DNA from: Shewanella cutis
Lineage (GTDB): Bacteria > Pseudomonadota > Gammaproteobacteria > Enterobacterales > Shewanellaceae
Assembly: GCF_022410515.1 (NCBI RefSeq)
Contig: NZ_JACSDI010000013.1
Location: 1-64,000 of the forward strand
Direction: 5' to 3'
DNA: 64,000 bases
Shown one piece after another: positions 1 through 9,234 of this stretch. Each line of letters begins with the position of its first letter. The first letter of the stretch is position 1. The translations under genes and the position numbers were made by a program. The notes below the pieces were generated by a model that saw only the letters and a list, made by a program, of their open reading frames with translations, made no database searches and was not told the DNA's origin.

Positions 1-126
1 CCAAACGGCAGAGTAATTTCGATTAACTCAACACCTGTGAGTGTCCACACAGATTTGCTTGATAAATTGTTAAAGAGCGTGGTTATCAGCTATTTAGCTT
101 TAACCGTTGACCACGTTGGGTCAGTG
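1..126 (-). ncRNA. 5' leader of an rRNA operon (16S lies beyond the left edge)
   Basis: Read on the minus strand, this stretch has the layout of a gammaproteobacterial rrn leader: the antitermination boxA GCTCTTTAACA at 78-68, then AATTTATCA and a small CTGTG/CACAG stem close behind it (boxB-like), heading towards the left edge. The 16S gene itself is not in the window. The rrn P1-type promoter at 134-161 lies just upstream. The assignment rests on the combination of promoter, boxA and spacing; the exact transcription start (around 126) is inferred. Confidence 0.85.
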
Positions 127-133
127 GATGCGC

Positions 134-180
134 ATTATAGGGATGTCAGATTTTACTGCAAGCCCTTTCCGTAAAATAAT
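134..180 (-). promoter_or_regulatory. rrn P1-type promoter with UP-like element
   Basis: On the minus strand there is TTGCAG (161-156), a 16-base spacer and TATAAT (139-134), followed by a GC-rich discriminator starting GCGCATCC. The 16-base spacer and the GC discriminator are the classic features of stringently controlled rrn P1 promoters. Upstream of the -35, the stretch ATTATTTTA (180-172) resembles the rrn UP element. Further AT-rich sequence to about 230 could hold Fis sites, but I cannot define them. Confidence 0.85.
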
Positions 181-354
181 ACCTAAAAACGAATCAAATG
201 CGCATTTTTTAAACCGAACTCACCTTTTTAGTGTTGTTTCGCGGTATTTTTCACCTGTTTGACTATATCAAGAGCCAGAGGCTGGTACAAAGGAATTAAT
301 TAGGATTAAGTTCGCGCGCACAACCTTTGGCAATTCTTCATCCAATTAGACGAA

Positions 355-918
355 TTAACTGGCCTTATGGTTCTTTAAAAACGCAGGCACGTCGGCGATG
401 CTGTCTAAAACAACGGATGCGTCACTCTCATCCGCAATTGCTTTGCCCGTGCGGACCAGAATACGCGTTGGTACACCCGCCGCTTTTGCGGCAAGCATAT
501 CGTCAGCTTTATCTCCGACCATCACAGATTGGGACAAATCGATTTTCAAAAATTTTGCCGCGTCGAGCAACATTCCCGGTTTTGGCTTACGACAGTCGCA
601 ATCAACTTTATATTCACCAATTCCTTTTTCATTATGGTGTGGGCAATAGTAGATACCATCGAGCTCGACACCTTTATCCGCAAAGTTCCAATCCATCCAT
701 TCGGTAAGGCTGTGGAATTGATCTTCGGTATACATGCCGCGGGCAATTCCCGATTGATTGGTAACCACCACCAACTTATATCCCTGTTGCTTCAATGCAA
801 GGCATGCCTCAAATACACCTTCGATATATTCAAAGTCATCCACCTGATGTACATAACCATGATCTTTGTTGATCACACCATCACGGTCTAAAAAAACGGC
901 TCGATTGACTGTACCCAC
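355..918 (-). CDS. gmhB: D-glycero-beta-D-manno-heptose-1,7-bisphosphate 7-phosphatase
   Basis: A HAD-superfamily phosphatase of 187 aa that removes the 7-phosphate of heptose bisphosphate in the ADP-heptose branch of LPS core synthesis (cytoplasmic). The nucleophile and acid/base are D11 and D13 in LDRDGVI. Motif II is TNQSG at 53-57, the zinc-binding loop uses C92, H94, C107 and C109, K111 follows in CRKPKP, and the acidic motif is VGDKADD at 134-140. Length is normal for GmhB. Its position just upstream of an rRNA operon in the same direction matches the gmhB-rrnH order of E. coli. No clear terminator separates it from the rrn promoter. Confidence 0.96.
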   Translation of the reverse strand: MGTVNRAVFLDRDGVINKDHGYVHQVDDFEYIEGVFEACLALKQQGYKLVVVTNQSGIARGMYTEDQFHSLTEWMDWNFADKGVELDGIYYCPHHNEKGIGEYKVDCDCRKPKPGMLLDAAKFLKIDLSQSVMVGDKADDMLAAKAAGVPTRILVRTGKAIADESDASVVLDSIADVPAFLKNHKAS

Positions 919-1043
919 AGTACTACTCCACTCACGAAAAACAGTGCTTAATGCGTAATTTTACTATTATTCCATCCATTTCGAGAAATTGCACCGCGAA
1001 GTTGGCGATACCACTTAGCAATTTGAGCTGGATTCATATTCTG

Positions 1044-1258
1044 GGGCGTGTTGACGTTTCGAGATTAAATGATGTTGACACTGGCAAGCTCCTACTTGCG
1101 ACACAAGGAATGACCTATGGTTATTGGCTCAAATGACGAGCGGCTCTTATGAACAGACGTTATCGTCCTTTTATGTAGAATCACTATACCGCACGAACTT
1201 TGCCTTGTATCAACACCAACCAAATTGCTGCAATAATTTCCTAAATAGTAAACTGCCC
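1044..1258 (+). repeat. Decayed copy of the GGGCGTGTTGAC repeat (MITE-like)
   Basis: The left end GGGCGTGTTGACGTTT matches the intact copies at 9235 and 31539, and the inner stretch CAAATGACGAGCGGCTCTTA (1126-1145) is shared. About 60 bp of the middle are missing and the right end has degraded to CTGCCC. The flanks are TG and TC, so no target duplication survives. The short open frames across it are by-products of the repeat. The rest of the 919-1450 gap shows nothing I can assign apart from sequence upstream of the regulator at 1451. Confidence 0.75.
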
Positions 1259-1450
1259 TCGTTATTCATTGGATGTAATGGTTCGAATAAACAATCTATT
1301 AACGCGTATTTTAAGATGAATGAATCTACCGATAACGGTTTTTCCAATCTAATCGATGCGCTGTTCAATCGAGCTTTCCCTTTATTTGTGCTGTTTTTAA
1401 CGGTAATCTTGCACGGATAACAATAATACACCCATAAACAGACGGTCATA

Positions 1451-2122
1451 ATGAGTCGAACTACGCCTATAGTCCATAAAACCCGCACCCAATTAGTTGT
1501 AGAGGTGCTCAGAGAGAAAATTCTTTCGGGTGAGATAGCCGCAGGAGAACCACTCAGACAAAGCGCATTAGCCGAAGCCTTGAATGTTAGCCGCATTCCA
1601 GTAAGGGAGGCCTTGCTTCAACTTGAAGCTGAAGGGCTGGTAAAATTCGAACCTCACAAAGGGGCTACAGCAACTGAATTATCCGTTGCACAAGTCACCG
1701 AACTGTTTGAATTACGTGCAATGATCGAAACCGATCTACTCGCTAAAGCCATACCACAACTTCAAGCAGAAGATTTGATAAAAGCTGAACGCGTATTGGA
1801 ACAATTGGAATCGGCCTTTAAACACGAAGATGCAGTTGCCAGTTGGAGCGAGCTAAATACACAGTTTCATACCTGTTTGTACCAAGCGGCTAATCGCCCA
1901 CATACGCTCGAGGTTGTTCATGGCCTCAATACCAACTGCGATAGATATATTCGTTTGCAATTGCTGCTCGCAGGAGGGATCCCCGCAGCAGAACACGAGC
2001 ACCGCGAACTGCTCAACTATTGTAAGCAAAGAGAAACTGAGAAAGCCACGGCGTTGCTGCGACATCATATTTTGCATGCCGCAACGACAATTCGGGATCT
2101 TGTCGCCAAACAGGTGGTGTAG
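1451..2122 (+). CDS. GntR-family transcriptional regulator (FadR/FCD subfamily)
   Basis: A 223-aa regulator. The winged helix-turn-helix occupies about residues 10-75 (LRQSALAEALNVSRIPVREAL is the recognition region), followed by an all-helical FCD ligand domain at about 80-210. The FCD metal or ligand histidines appear as H140 (NTQFH), the EHEH cluster near 182-184 and HH near 205. The FCD class usually senses small carboxylates. It sits 92 bp upstream of a FabH-like synthase in the same direction, so the pair may form one unit, but no operator is evident. The effector cannot be told from sequence. It is not the true FadR, which lies at 31916. Confidence 0.9.
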   Translation: MSRTTPIVHKTRTQLVVEVLREKILSGEIAAGEPLRQSALAEALNVSRIPVREALLQLEAEGLVKFEPHKGATATELSVAQVTELFELRAMIETDLLAKAIPQLQAEDLIKAERVLEQLESAFKHEDAVASWSELNTQFHTCLYQAANRPHTLEVVHGLNTNCDRYIRLQLLLAGGIPAAEHEHRELLNYCKQRETEKATALLRHHILHAATTIRDLVAKQVV

Positions 2123-2214
2123 ATCACGGACTGTCATTCGTTATACCGATAAGCTTTGTTGTCGATTTGAGGCAGCACTTAAGGTTCTGCCTTTTTTATT
2201 TGAGAGAAAACACC

Positions 2215-3279
2215 ATGCAGTACGCCACCATCACGGGCTGGGGAAAATGTGTTCCACCCGCCACTTTGACTAACGATGACCTTGCTACTTTTATTGAAAC
2301 GTCCGATGAATGGATTAAATCACGCACAGGGATCAGTCAACGTCATATCAGCCATGTGAACACCTCGGAATTAGCCTCAGTTGCCGCCAAACGAGCTCTA
2401 GCAGCCGCTGGGATTGAAGGCAGCGAAATTGATATGATCATTTTAGCAAGTGCCAGCCCTGACACCTTAATTCCCAATATCGCCTCGACCGTTCAAGCCA
2501 ATATTGGCGCAAACTGCGCAGCCTTTGATATCAACGCCGCATGTAGTGGCTTTCTCTATGGTTTAGGGCTGGCCAGCTCACAAATCAAAAGTGGTCAATG
2601 CAAGAAAGTATTAGTGGTGGGCGCCGAACGCTTATCATTTTATCTAGATTGGTCGCGCCGTGAAACTGCCGTATTGTTTGGTGACGGTGCTGGTGCCGTT
2701 GTGGTTGAAGCGACGGATATCCCTAGTGGCGTATTAGGCTATGAGCTTAATAACGACCCTGACGGTCGCGATATCCTAAAAGCGGGGTTTGGCACCGCAA
2801 TGGATCGATTCTCCACCGACTCCTTAGACTTTTATATTCAATTTGATGGCCAAGAAATCTTTAAACGTGCCATTAATGGTATGAACAAGTTAAGCACGCA
2901 AGTGCTCGAAAAATGTGGTGTGGACAAAGATGAAGTCGATTTAGTGATCCCACACCAGGCGAATGAACGCATCATTGATACCCTCGTCAGCCGCATGAAA
3001 ATTCCAAAAGAAAAAGCATTCGTGAATATTGCTAACTATGGCAATACATCGGCGGCAACCATCCCGATTGCGATTTGTGATGCACTCGAAAAAGGGCTAA
3101 TTAAACCTAACCAAACCATTCTTTCTTGCGCCTTTGGTGCGGGATTAACCTCTGCTGCATTGCTATTGCAATGGGGTGAGCGTGTCACGCCAGTGCAAAT
3201 CAGTGACGCCCAATTACCGCCTTGCGATCAAACTGGCATTGAGTTAGTCAAACGCGCCGTGGATTATTTCTGTAAGTAA
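2215..3279 (+). CDS. 3-oxoacyl-ACP synthase III family protein (FabH-like)
   Basis: A thiolase-fold KASIII of 354 aa that condenses an acyl-CoA or acyl-ACP starter with a malonyl extender. The triad is complete: C110 in NAACSGFLYG, H247 in PHQANER and N277 in NYGNTSA. The open frame reaches back to a TTG at 2167, but ATG 2215 is preferred because GAGAG lies just upstream and the protein then begins MQYATITGWG as KASIII enzymes do. About 25 extra residues follow the usual C-terminus. It follows a GntR regulator rather than fab or acp genes, so a specialised substrate is possible. This is inference. Confidence 0.9.
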   Translation: MQYATITGWGKCVPPATLTNDDLATFIETSDEWIKSRTGISQRHISHVNTSELASVAAKRALAAAGIEGSEIDMIILASASPDTLIPNIASTVQANIGANCAAFDINAACSGFLYGLGLASSQIKSGQCKKVLVVGAERLSFYLDWSRRETAVLFGDGAGAVVVEATDIPSGVLGYELNNDPDGRDILKAGFGTAMDRFSTDSLDFYIQFDGQEIFKRAINGMNKLSTQVLEKCGVDKDEVDLVIPHQANERIIDTLVSRMKIPKEKAFVNIANYGNTSAATIPIAICDALEKGLIKPNQTILSCAFGAGLTSAALLLQWGERVTPVQISDAQLPPCDQTGIELVKRAVDYFCK

Positions 3280-3292
3280 CTTTATGTATATG

Positions 3293-3320
3293 AAGGCCAT
3301 CCTCGGATGGCCTTTTATTT
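3293..3320 (+). terminator. Rho-independent terminator after the KASIII gene
   Basis: Stem AAGGCCAT / ATGGCCTT with loop CCTCGG, followed by TTATTT, lies 13 bases after the stop codon. Confidence 0.8.
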
Positions 3321-3394
3321 ATCTGTAAGCTCTGGCGCGAGACACATTTCATCCCAGTAAATCCCCTGCTTAAAATAAGCTGCGAGTTTTTGAT

Positions 3395-3910
3395 TTAACT
3401 CATTAAAGCTTTTAATCGCTCTTCACCGCAAAGACATGACCACACAAACCGATGGCAATTATTATCAAACAGGTCATATTCACGGTACTGATAAATCGCC
3501 CGCTCGGCTCGATTAACAATCGTATTTGCGATAAGGGGTTGATGTAGATGATTACAGGCAATAAAAATTTGGCTGCCTGTACGGCCAGTTAAGAATCGCT
3601 TTACCGATACAGCTCGAACAAGCCCAGAGCCATGCAGCTCAACTAAACAATCATCGGCTAACCAAATTCCTGTATGCTCAATCACCCCAAACACATAGCA
3701 ACAGACTATGCTCCCTGGTTGTGGCGTGACTTGCTTAAAGCCCTTTTGCCATTGACTCGGTGCGGCAACCATAGCTTGATTTGCGTTTACTTGGCGAGGA
3801 GCTCTGCCTAAAAGTCGGTTGCGTTCAAGCTGTTGCCGCTTTTCACGCTCGTCGGCCAACATCAATGCGCCCATCGCTGCGCCGCCAATCCACAGTAACG
3901 GTAATGGCAT
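3395..3910 (-). CDS. LRAT-like (NlpC/P60 superfamily, permuted) protein
   Basis: A 171-aa protein. A short hydrophobic N-terminus (about 3-19) and a basic helix (21-40) precede a domain with the H-NC pattern of the lecithin:retinol acyltransferase-like family: H79 in EHTGIWL, the ELHG strand with H93, and the NC box DNNCHRFV with candidate nucleophile C152. Known members act as cysteine acyltransferases or hydrolases on lipids; the substrate here is unknown. It is a single gene with no partners on its strand; the neighbours are a terminator and an exonuclease gene. Confidence 0.75.
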   Translation of the reverse strand: MPLPLLWIGGAAMGALMLADEREKRQQLERNRLLGRAPRQVNANQAMVAAPSQWQKGFKQVTPQPGSIVCCYVFGVIEHTGIWLADDCLVELHGSGLVRAVSVKRFLTGRTGSQIFIACNHLHQPLIANTIVNRAERAIYQYREYDLFDNNCHRFVWSCLCGEERLKALMS

Positions 3911-4118
3911 GATCTTCTCCTATTTACTTAACGCTCAACACTACGCTGGTAACACACTCAGGCAAAAATTAGCTAATCAGATGCGAAACTACGGTAAACC
4001 GTTAAGGTTATGCAACCGCAAATGCCTCGCTAGCAGTGAGTGTAGTCAATGGGTCATTAATCAAATATGAAAAGCACTCTCTTCGATAAAATACTTGTTG
4101 TGAAGTCACTCAATGTGC

Positions 4119-4796
4119 TTAGGTAAGTAAATCCCCGACGGAAATATCTGCGCCACCGCCCATGGCAGCAACTTGCGCTAATAATAGCTCAGCGCAGGCT
4201 AATGCATCGGTTAATGCACTATGGGCACCGTAAATCGGTAAGCCATAACGTTCACGACAAGCACCAAGCCGTAAACACCCATCTTTAAGTACTGAATGCT
4301 CGCGTAATAACCGTTGCTTCTCAAGCACTAAGGTATCTATGGCGGGGAGCAAAACCGCTTGATGGTAAATGGCCAATATATCTTGTTGTAAAAACCGACA
4401 ATCGAGTGGGGAGTGATGTGCCACCAACACACGGCCTCTGGTTTGCTCCATAAACCATGCCATAGCCTCCTCAATACTGACAGCCTGGGTTAAATGGTTG
4501 TCGAGGATCCCATGAATGATGGCACTTTGACCAACACTGCCCCGAATTTGCACTAATTTTTGCTGAGCATGACTTAATGGAATAACGCCATTTTCAATAG
4601 GAACTAAGCCTATGCTTAAGATTTGATCCTTAAAAGGATCTAACCCAGTCATCTCCAAATCAATCGCTATCAAAGGAGCCTGACTGATAGGTTGATCAAT
4701 CAGCGGAATCAAAGACTGGTAGTAATCTTTAAATAATTGATGCTGACAACGCAGCGTTCGCCATTGAAGCTTAGCGTGAATCAACCAAGCCGCCAT
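4119..4796 (-). CDS. DEDDh-family 3'-5' exonuclease (DnaQ/PolC-epsilon like)
   Basis: A 225-aa exonuclease. ExoI is DLEMTGLDP with D46 and E48, ExoII is VAHHSPLDC with D132, and ExoIII is HSALTDAL with H192 and D197, so all DEDDh residues are present. A 40-residue helical N-terminus precedes the domain. The start overlaps the stop of the upstream cNMP/CBS/DUF294 gene (TAATG), so the two are translationally coupled. In this family and neighbourhood the protein accompanies acetate-type symporters. A role outside replication, perhaps nucleotide turnover linked to the regulator, is inference only. Confidence 0.9.
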   Translation of the reverse strand: MAAWLIHAKLQWRTLRCQHQLFKDYYQSLIPLIDQPISQAPLIAIDLEMTGLDPFKDQILSIGLVPIENGVIPLSHAQQKLVQIRGSVGQSAIIHGILDNHLTQAVSIEEAMAWFMEQTRGRVLVAHHSPLDCRFLQQDILAIYHQAVLLPAIDTLVLEKQRLLREHSVLKDGCLRLGACRERYGLPIYGAHSALTDALACAELLLAQVAAMGGGADISVGDLLT

Positions 4797-6643
4797 TAAA
4801 AGCTCCGCATAAATTTCATTTTCATGCCCGATTGTGCATCATGGACAACCTTAAAGGCGTCCCTAAGTTGATGACGCACTAAAGAGGATAAATGGTCTGG
4901 CATTAGATAGTTAGTGATCTTAAGCCCCTGTGTATGCTGATAACCTTGATTTGATAACCGCATATGGGCAATAAATTCATGGGCATCGGCTAAATTAAGT
5001 GCATCCTTACGATTGAGAATATTGGCGTCCATTAGCGCACGAATACGTTTGGCCGTATTCACTTCCTTAATGCCTGCCGACAAGGCGTATACTCGGGCGA
5101 TATCGTTAATCAAAGCATTACCTTTATGTTTTAAATCTATACCTTTAACCTCACTACCATCTCGTTCTAATACAAATTTTCTAAAAAAACCCAGTGGAGG
5201 CGATTCTATCAATGAGTTACCCGCCATACCCGCAAGGAAAATATCATTGTCTTTGGTTTGTGCTAGCACCTTATCCTGCAATGCATCAAATAACGATTGC
5301 GGACCATAAACTGAGCGCATATCGAAAAAAATACTGGCGTGCATCAATGCTTTCGGCTCAGGAGTGATGACCCATTTTTCAAATACTTTTTGCCATTGGT
5401 TGAGTGACATTCGCCACTTAGGATTCTGCGCCATGATATTGCCGGGACAAAACATATAACCACATTGGTCAAGGCCTGCACATACCGCATGGGTTAACGC
5501 ATCAAAGTAGCCCTTTGCAAAATCATCCATTTCTTCGGCTACCAGCAAACCATTATCTTGATCCGAACACGCGGCTTGGTCTTGCCGCCCCTGCGAGCCA
5601 AAGGCTAACCAACAAAAGGCCATCGGTGCCTCACCGAGAATTTGCTGATTAAGTACGATTAATCTGCGGGTTAATGCATCAGTCACCGAGGTTAACACTC
5701 GGCCGATCTCCTCTGCCCTCGCATCGGCGCTGATTAAATTTTGCAGTAGTAATGGAATTTGTTTGCTGACACTAATGAGGCTAGCGAGATCACGTTGGCG
5801 CTCGATTTCACCAATGAGGAGCAATGGTTGTGAGCCTTGTCCACGCAAAATATCGGTACTGGTCACCATACCAATGGCTTTATCTTCATCAATAATGGGC
5901 AAGTGATGAATATTGTGCTCACTCATCAATAGCATGGCTTCGAAGATCAGTGCATTAGAAGAGATTGAAATCGGCGATGTTGTCATCGCTTGATGCACGG
6001 CTATTTTGCCATCTAGTCCGGAGGCAAGCACTCGATTGCGTAAATCCTTGTCGGTTAATATGCCAACAAGTTTATGATTATCAGTCACTAATAAAGAAGA
6101 TACCCGCGAGTTGCGCATCAAGAGCGCCGCTTGCGTGACGGTGGCATGGGCATCGATCGTAATCGGCGAAGATGACATCAAGGTGCTGATACGGCTGGTT
6201 GTCGTAAGATCTTTCGCCTTAAAACGTGCTTCATGACGTAAACGCTTAGCAAAAGCACGGGTAAAAAACTTATCAAAATGCCGGCTTTCACTCCGCAGTT
6301 GGTCAAATAACGCCTGCGGAAAGTGATATACCAAACTGTCTTCAAGAATAGCGACTCGGTTAACGACTTTTTCCCCAGAGAGTAAAGTCGAAAAGCCAAA
6401 AAACTCCCCTTCTGCGACTCTATCGAGTAACACTCCCTCAGGATCACGCACCTCAAAGGCACCGCTACGCACCAAATACAATTTTGGGGCATCGGCATCA
6501 AATTGTACAAAACCTGAGGCTTTACTGTAGTAACCGATAATAACGGCCCTTGCACAACGTCGAATAAGCTCTTCAGAAAAAGTATCGAAGGGGGCTGTGG
6601 ATGTTAAAAACTGCACAACAGGCTGTAATTCGCTGGCATTCAT
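4796..6643 (-). CDS. cNMP-binding / CBS-pair / DUF294 nucleotidyltransferase-like protein
   Basis: A 615-aa regulator-type protein. Residues about 15-140 form a cyclic-nucleotide-binding fold (GAFEVRDPEG, VAEGEFFGF). Residues 155-275 hold two CBS motifs (ITIDAHATVTQAALLM and ISISSNALIFEAMLLM). Residues 300-440 form a DUF294 nucleotidyltransferase domain with G349-S350 in FGSQGRQDQ and acidic residues D361 and D363, as in GlnD-type transferases. The rest is DUF294_C. It lies downstream of a Na+/solute symporter pair, separated from it by a terminator at 6733, and so probably has its own promoter. It is likely to control carbon uptake or metabolism by nucleotidylation or ligand sensing; the target is unknown. 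Confidence 0.88.
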   Translation of the reverse strand: MNASELQPVVQFLTSTAPFDTFSEELIRRCARAVIIGYYSKASGFVQFDADAPKLYLVRSGAFEVRDPEGVLLDRVAEGEFFGFSTLLSGEKVVNRVAILEDSLVYHFPQALFDQLRSESRHFDKFFTRAFAKRLRHEARFKAKDLTTTSRISTLMSSSPITIDAHATVTQAALLMRNSRVSSLLVTDNHKLVGILTDKDLRNRVLASGLDGKIAVHQAMTTSPISISSNALIFEAMLLMSEHNIHHLPIIDEDKAIGMVTSTDILRGQGSQPLLLIGEIERQRDLASLISVSKQIPLLLQNLISADARAEEIGRVLTSVTDALTRRLIVLNQQILGEAPMAFCWLAFGSQGRQDQAACSDQDNGLLVAEEMDDFAKGYFDALTHAVCAGLDQCGYMFCPGNIMAQNPKWRMSLNQWQKVFEKWVITPEPKALMHASIFFDMRSVYGPQSLFDALQDKVLAQTKDNDIFLAGMAGNSLIESPPLGFFRKFVLERDGSEVKGIDLKHKGNALINDIARVYALSAGIKEVNTAKRIRALMDANILNRKDALNLADAHEFIAHMRLSNQGYQHTQGLKITNYLMPDHLSSLVRHQLRDAFKVVHDAQSGMKMKFMRSF

Positions 6644-6732
6644 AACAACACCTTATTTTCAGGTGAATTTTTAACTCACTATAACGTGAGCGATTTATTG
6701 GCAATATTCGACTAAAGTCAGCCCTAAAAAAT

Positions 6733-6757
6733 AAAAAGGACGCTGGCGCGTCCTTTT
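6733..6757 (-). terminator. Terminator after the symporter gene
   Basis: On the minus strand the stem GGACGC / GCGTCC with a four-base loop is followed by TTTTTATTTTTT. It separates the symporter transcript from the DUF294 gene. Confidence 0.85.
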
Positions 6758-6777
6758 ATCTCAATAGCATGTCTTTG

Positions 6778-8514
6778 TTAGTGGTCGCTGGCCTCACCCG
6801 CACCTTTCGGGAAACGGATAGACTCGACCATTTCTTGAACGTGTGCAGGTGTTGCAGCCGTCACTTTACTCACAATTGCAGCAACCACAAAGTTAACGAC
6901 CATCCCAACCATACCAATGCCTTCAGGCGAAATACCGAGGAACCAGTTTGCAGGTACGTTTGCCGTCGGATCGATAAACTTGAAGTAGACGATATAACCT
7001 GAGGTGAAGAATAATCCAAGGATCATACCGGCAATAGCCCCTTCTTTATTCATGGTCTTAGAGAAGATACCCATGATAATCGCAGGGAACAGAGATGATG
7101 CAGCCAGACCGAAAGCAAATGCCACTACCGCTGCAACGAATCCTGGAGGGTTAACGCCAAAATAACCCGCAATCACGATACCAATACCCGCTGCAAGTCT
7201 GGCGTACATCAGCTCTTTCTTGTCAGAAATATTTGGCATCAGGTTCTTTTTCAGTAAGTCATGGGAGACAGATGTTGAGATAACCAACAACAGGCCCGCA
7301 GAAGTCGATAATGCCGCCGCTAGACCCCCCGCAGCCACTAAAGCGATAACCCAAGCTGGCAGATTTGCAATTTCTGGCGTAGCTAACACGATAATATCGT
7401 TGTCAATCTTCATTTCGTTTGTGCTAGCAGCATCTTCCATTTTGCCTGTGGAATAGTAAATTTTGCCGTCACCATTTTTGTCATCCCATTTGATCAGACC
7501 CGTTTTTTCCCAGTTTTTGATCCAATTAGGTGCAGTTTCATAGGCAACCCCTTTTTGATCTGAACCGTTGATGGTTTCAATCATATTCACACGGGAGAAT
7601 GCCGCTAGTGCAGGTACAGTTGTATACATAATGGCGATAAATACCAGTGCCCAACCTGCTGATACACGAGCATCTTTCACTTTAGGTACAGTGAAAAAAC
7701 GCACGATAACGTGAGGTAAGCCAGCAGTACCAACCATTAAAGCGCCAGTAATACAGAACACATCGAGCATGCTTTTAGAACCATCAGTGTATGGTGCAAA
7801 GCCTAAATCAACAGACAGGTTATTAAGTTTATCTAACAGATAAACGCCAGAGTTATTCCCCGCAGCATCGAGTAATTGAGCACCGAAACCGATTTGAGGA
7901 ATGATATGGCCAGTCATCATCACAGAGAGGAAAATTGCAGGCACCATAAAGGCGAAGATCAGCACGCAGTATTGGGCAACCTGAGTGTAGGTAATGCCCT
8001 TCATACCACCGAGTACCGAATAAAAGAACACCACGGCCATACCGATGTACACGCCAGTATCGACCTCAACTTCGAGGAAGCGTGAAAACACCACGCCCAC
8101 GCCACGCATTTGCCCCGCGATATAGGTAAAGCAGATGAAGATCGCACAGATAACCGCTACCGTTCGCGCCGCTTGGGAGTAATAACGCTCCCCCAAGAAG
8201 TCTGGCACGGTAAATTTACCAAATTTACGTAAATATGGCGCCATACACAGGGCCAACAACACATAGCCACCTGTCCAGCCCATCAGGTAAACACTGCCGT
8301 CATACCCCACGAAAGAGACAATACCCGCCAACGAAATAAAAGATGCCGCTGACATCCAGTCTGCGGCAGTAGCCATACCATTAACGACTGGGTGGACGCC
8401 ACCACCAGCCACATAAAACTCTTTAGTTGAACCTGCGCGAGACCAGATCGCAATCCCAATGTAGAGGGCAAACGACAGCCCCACAATCAGATAAGTTAAT
8501 CCTTGTACACCCAT
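6778..8514 (-). CDS. Na+/solute symporter large subunit (acetate permease-like, VC_2705 type)
   Basis: A 578-aa inner-membrane transporter of the SSS family. It starts MGVQGLTYLIVGLSFALYIG and has about 13 hydrophobic segments with the family stretch ATAADWMSAASFISLAG near residues 48-64. A loop of about 65 mostly polar residues around 315-380 (DKNGDGKIYYSTGKMED) is typical of the subfamily that pairs with a small DUF4212 subunit. That subunit lies 11 bp upstream, and the two are surely cotranscribed. The probable substrate is acetate or another short carboxylate, by family and by the neighbouring cNMP/CBS gene; ActP identity is not proven. Confidence 0.9.
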   Translation of the reverse strand: MGVQGLTYLIVGLSFALYIGIAIWSRAGSTKEFYVAGGGVHPVVNGMATAADWMSAASFISLAGIVSFVGYDGSVYLMGWTGGYVLLALCMAPYLRKFGKFTVPDFLGERYYSQAARTVAVICAIFICFTYIAGQMRGVGVVFSRFLEVEVDTGVYIGMAVVFFYSVLGGMKGITYTQVAQYCVLIFAFMVPAIFLSVMMTGHIIPQIGFGAQLLDAAGNNSGVYLLDKLNNLSVDLGFAPYTDGSKSMLDVFCITGALMVGTAGLPHVIVRFFTVPKVKDARVSAGWALVFIAIMYTTVPALAAFSRVNMIETINGSDQKGVAYETAPNWIKNWEKTGLIKWDDKNGDGKIYYSTGKMEDAASTNEMKIDNDIIVLATPEIANLPAWVIALVAAGGLAAALSTSAGLLLVISTSVSHDLLKKNLMPNISDKKELMYARLAAGIGIVIAGYFGVNPPGFVAAVVAFAFGLAASSLFPAIIMGIFSKTMNKEGAIAGMILGLFFTSGYIVYFKFIDPTANVPANWFLGISPEGIGMVGMVVNFVVAAIVSKVTAATPAHVQEMVESIRFPKGAGEASDH

Positions 8515-8525
8515 TTCTGTGCTCC

Positions 8526-8792
8526 TTAGTCTTCTTGTACGTTATATTTTTTATCTAAGGCGTTGGCTTTTGCCGCATAGACAAAAATAAGCGCAACAAA
8601 GACATACATAGATCCCTGTTGAGCAAACCAGAAACCTAATTTAAATCCCATAAAATGGATTTCATTAAGTACATCAACCAATAGAATGCCGCATCCAAAC
8701 GAAACTGCGGCCCAAATAGCTAATAGGCCTAAAACAAGACGTAAATTCTCGTTCCAGTAACCTTTTGCTTTATCATTATTTTCAAACGCCAT
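8526..8792 (-). CDS. DUF4212 small subunit of Na+/solute symporter
   Basis: An 88-aa membrane protein with two hydrophobic helices (about 17-38 and 50-75) and the family pattern YWNENLRLVLGLLAIWAAVS, followed by FGCGILL and ending in a charged tail. DUF4212 proteins are found directly before the SSS symporter of the VC_2705 group, as here with an 11-bp gap, and are thought to be its accessory subunit. The sequence from about 8793 to 9234 upstream is AT-rich and presumably holds the operon promoter, but I could not assign boxes with confidence. Confidence 0.9.
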   Translation of the reverse strand: MAFENNDKAKGYWNENLRLVLGLLAIWAAVSFGCGILLVDVLNEIHFMGFKLGFWFAQQGSMYVFVALIFVYAAKANALDKKYNVQED

Positions 8793-9234
8793 AGCGACTC
8801 CCCTGTGCTGTTTTATTATTAAGTCTTGCTAAATCTAGCAATCGCTGGGGTGACCACAATCAAGACCTTAGTCTAATTTGCGAACTTACTCACAACAAAA
8901 ACTAACGTATACAAATAAAAATCAATAACTTAACATTGTATCTACATTGTAATAAAAAAGTGAATTTTTAAGCGGATTAGACCAATGTCGAAGAGCTACA
9001 GGCTAGAAACAGGCAAAATCTCATGGTAGATAGAGCAGAATTGAGAGCAGTAACTGGCTGTCGTACAAACTAAATATTGGATTGCGGCTGATTTAAGCCA
9101 TTATAATGAGTTCAATCAGGACATTTTTAAGAGACATATTAAACCAAGCAATGACACTCTGGTTAGCGACCTCTGCTCGGTAATAAATTACAATCTTACA
9201 ATATGTTATATCATCCAATGTGTTAACTACATTA

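Noticed and set aside
60..126. A second (P2) rrn promoter
   Set aside because: No pair of -35 and -10 boxes stood out between P1 and boxA.
327..891. Plus-strand open frames opposite gmhB
   Set aside because: Shadows of gmhB; the minus-strand protein has a full HAD motif set.
1124..1420. 98-codon plus-strand open frame
   Set aside because: It covers the decayed repeat copy and the spacer before the GntR gene and has no coding character.
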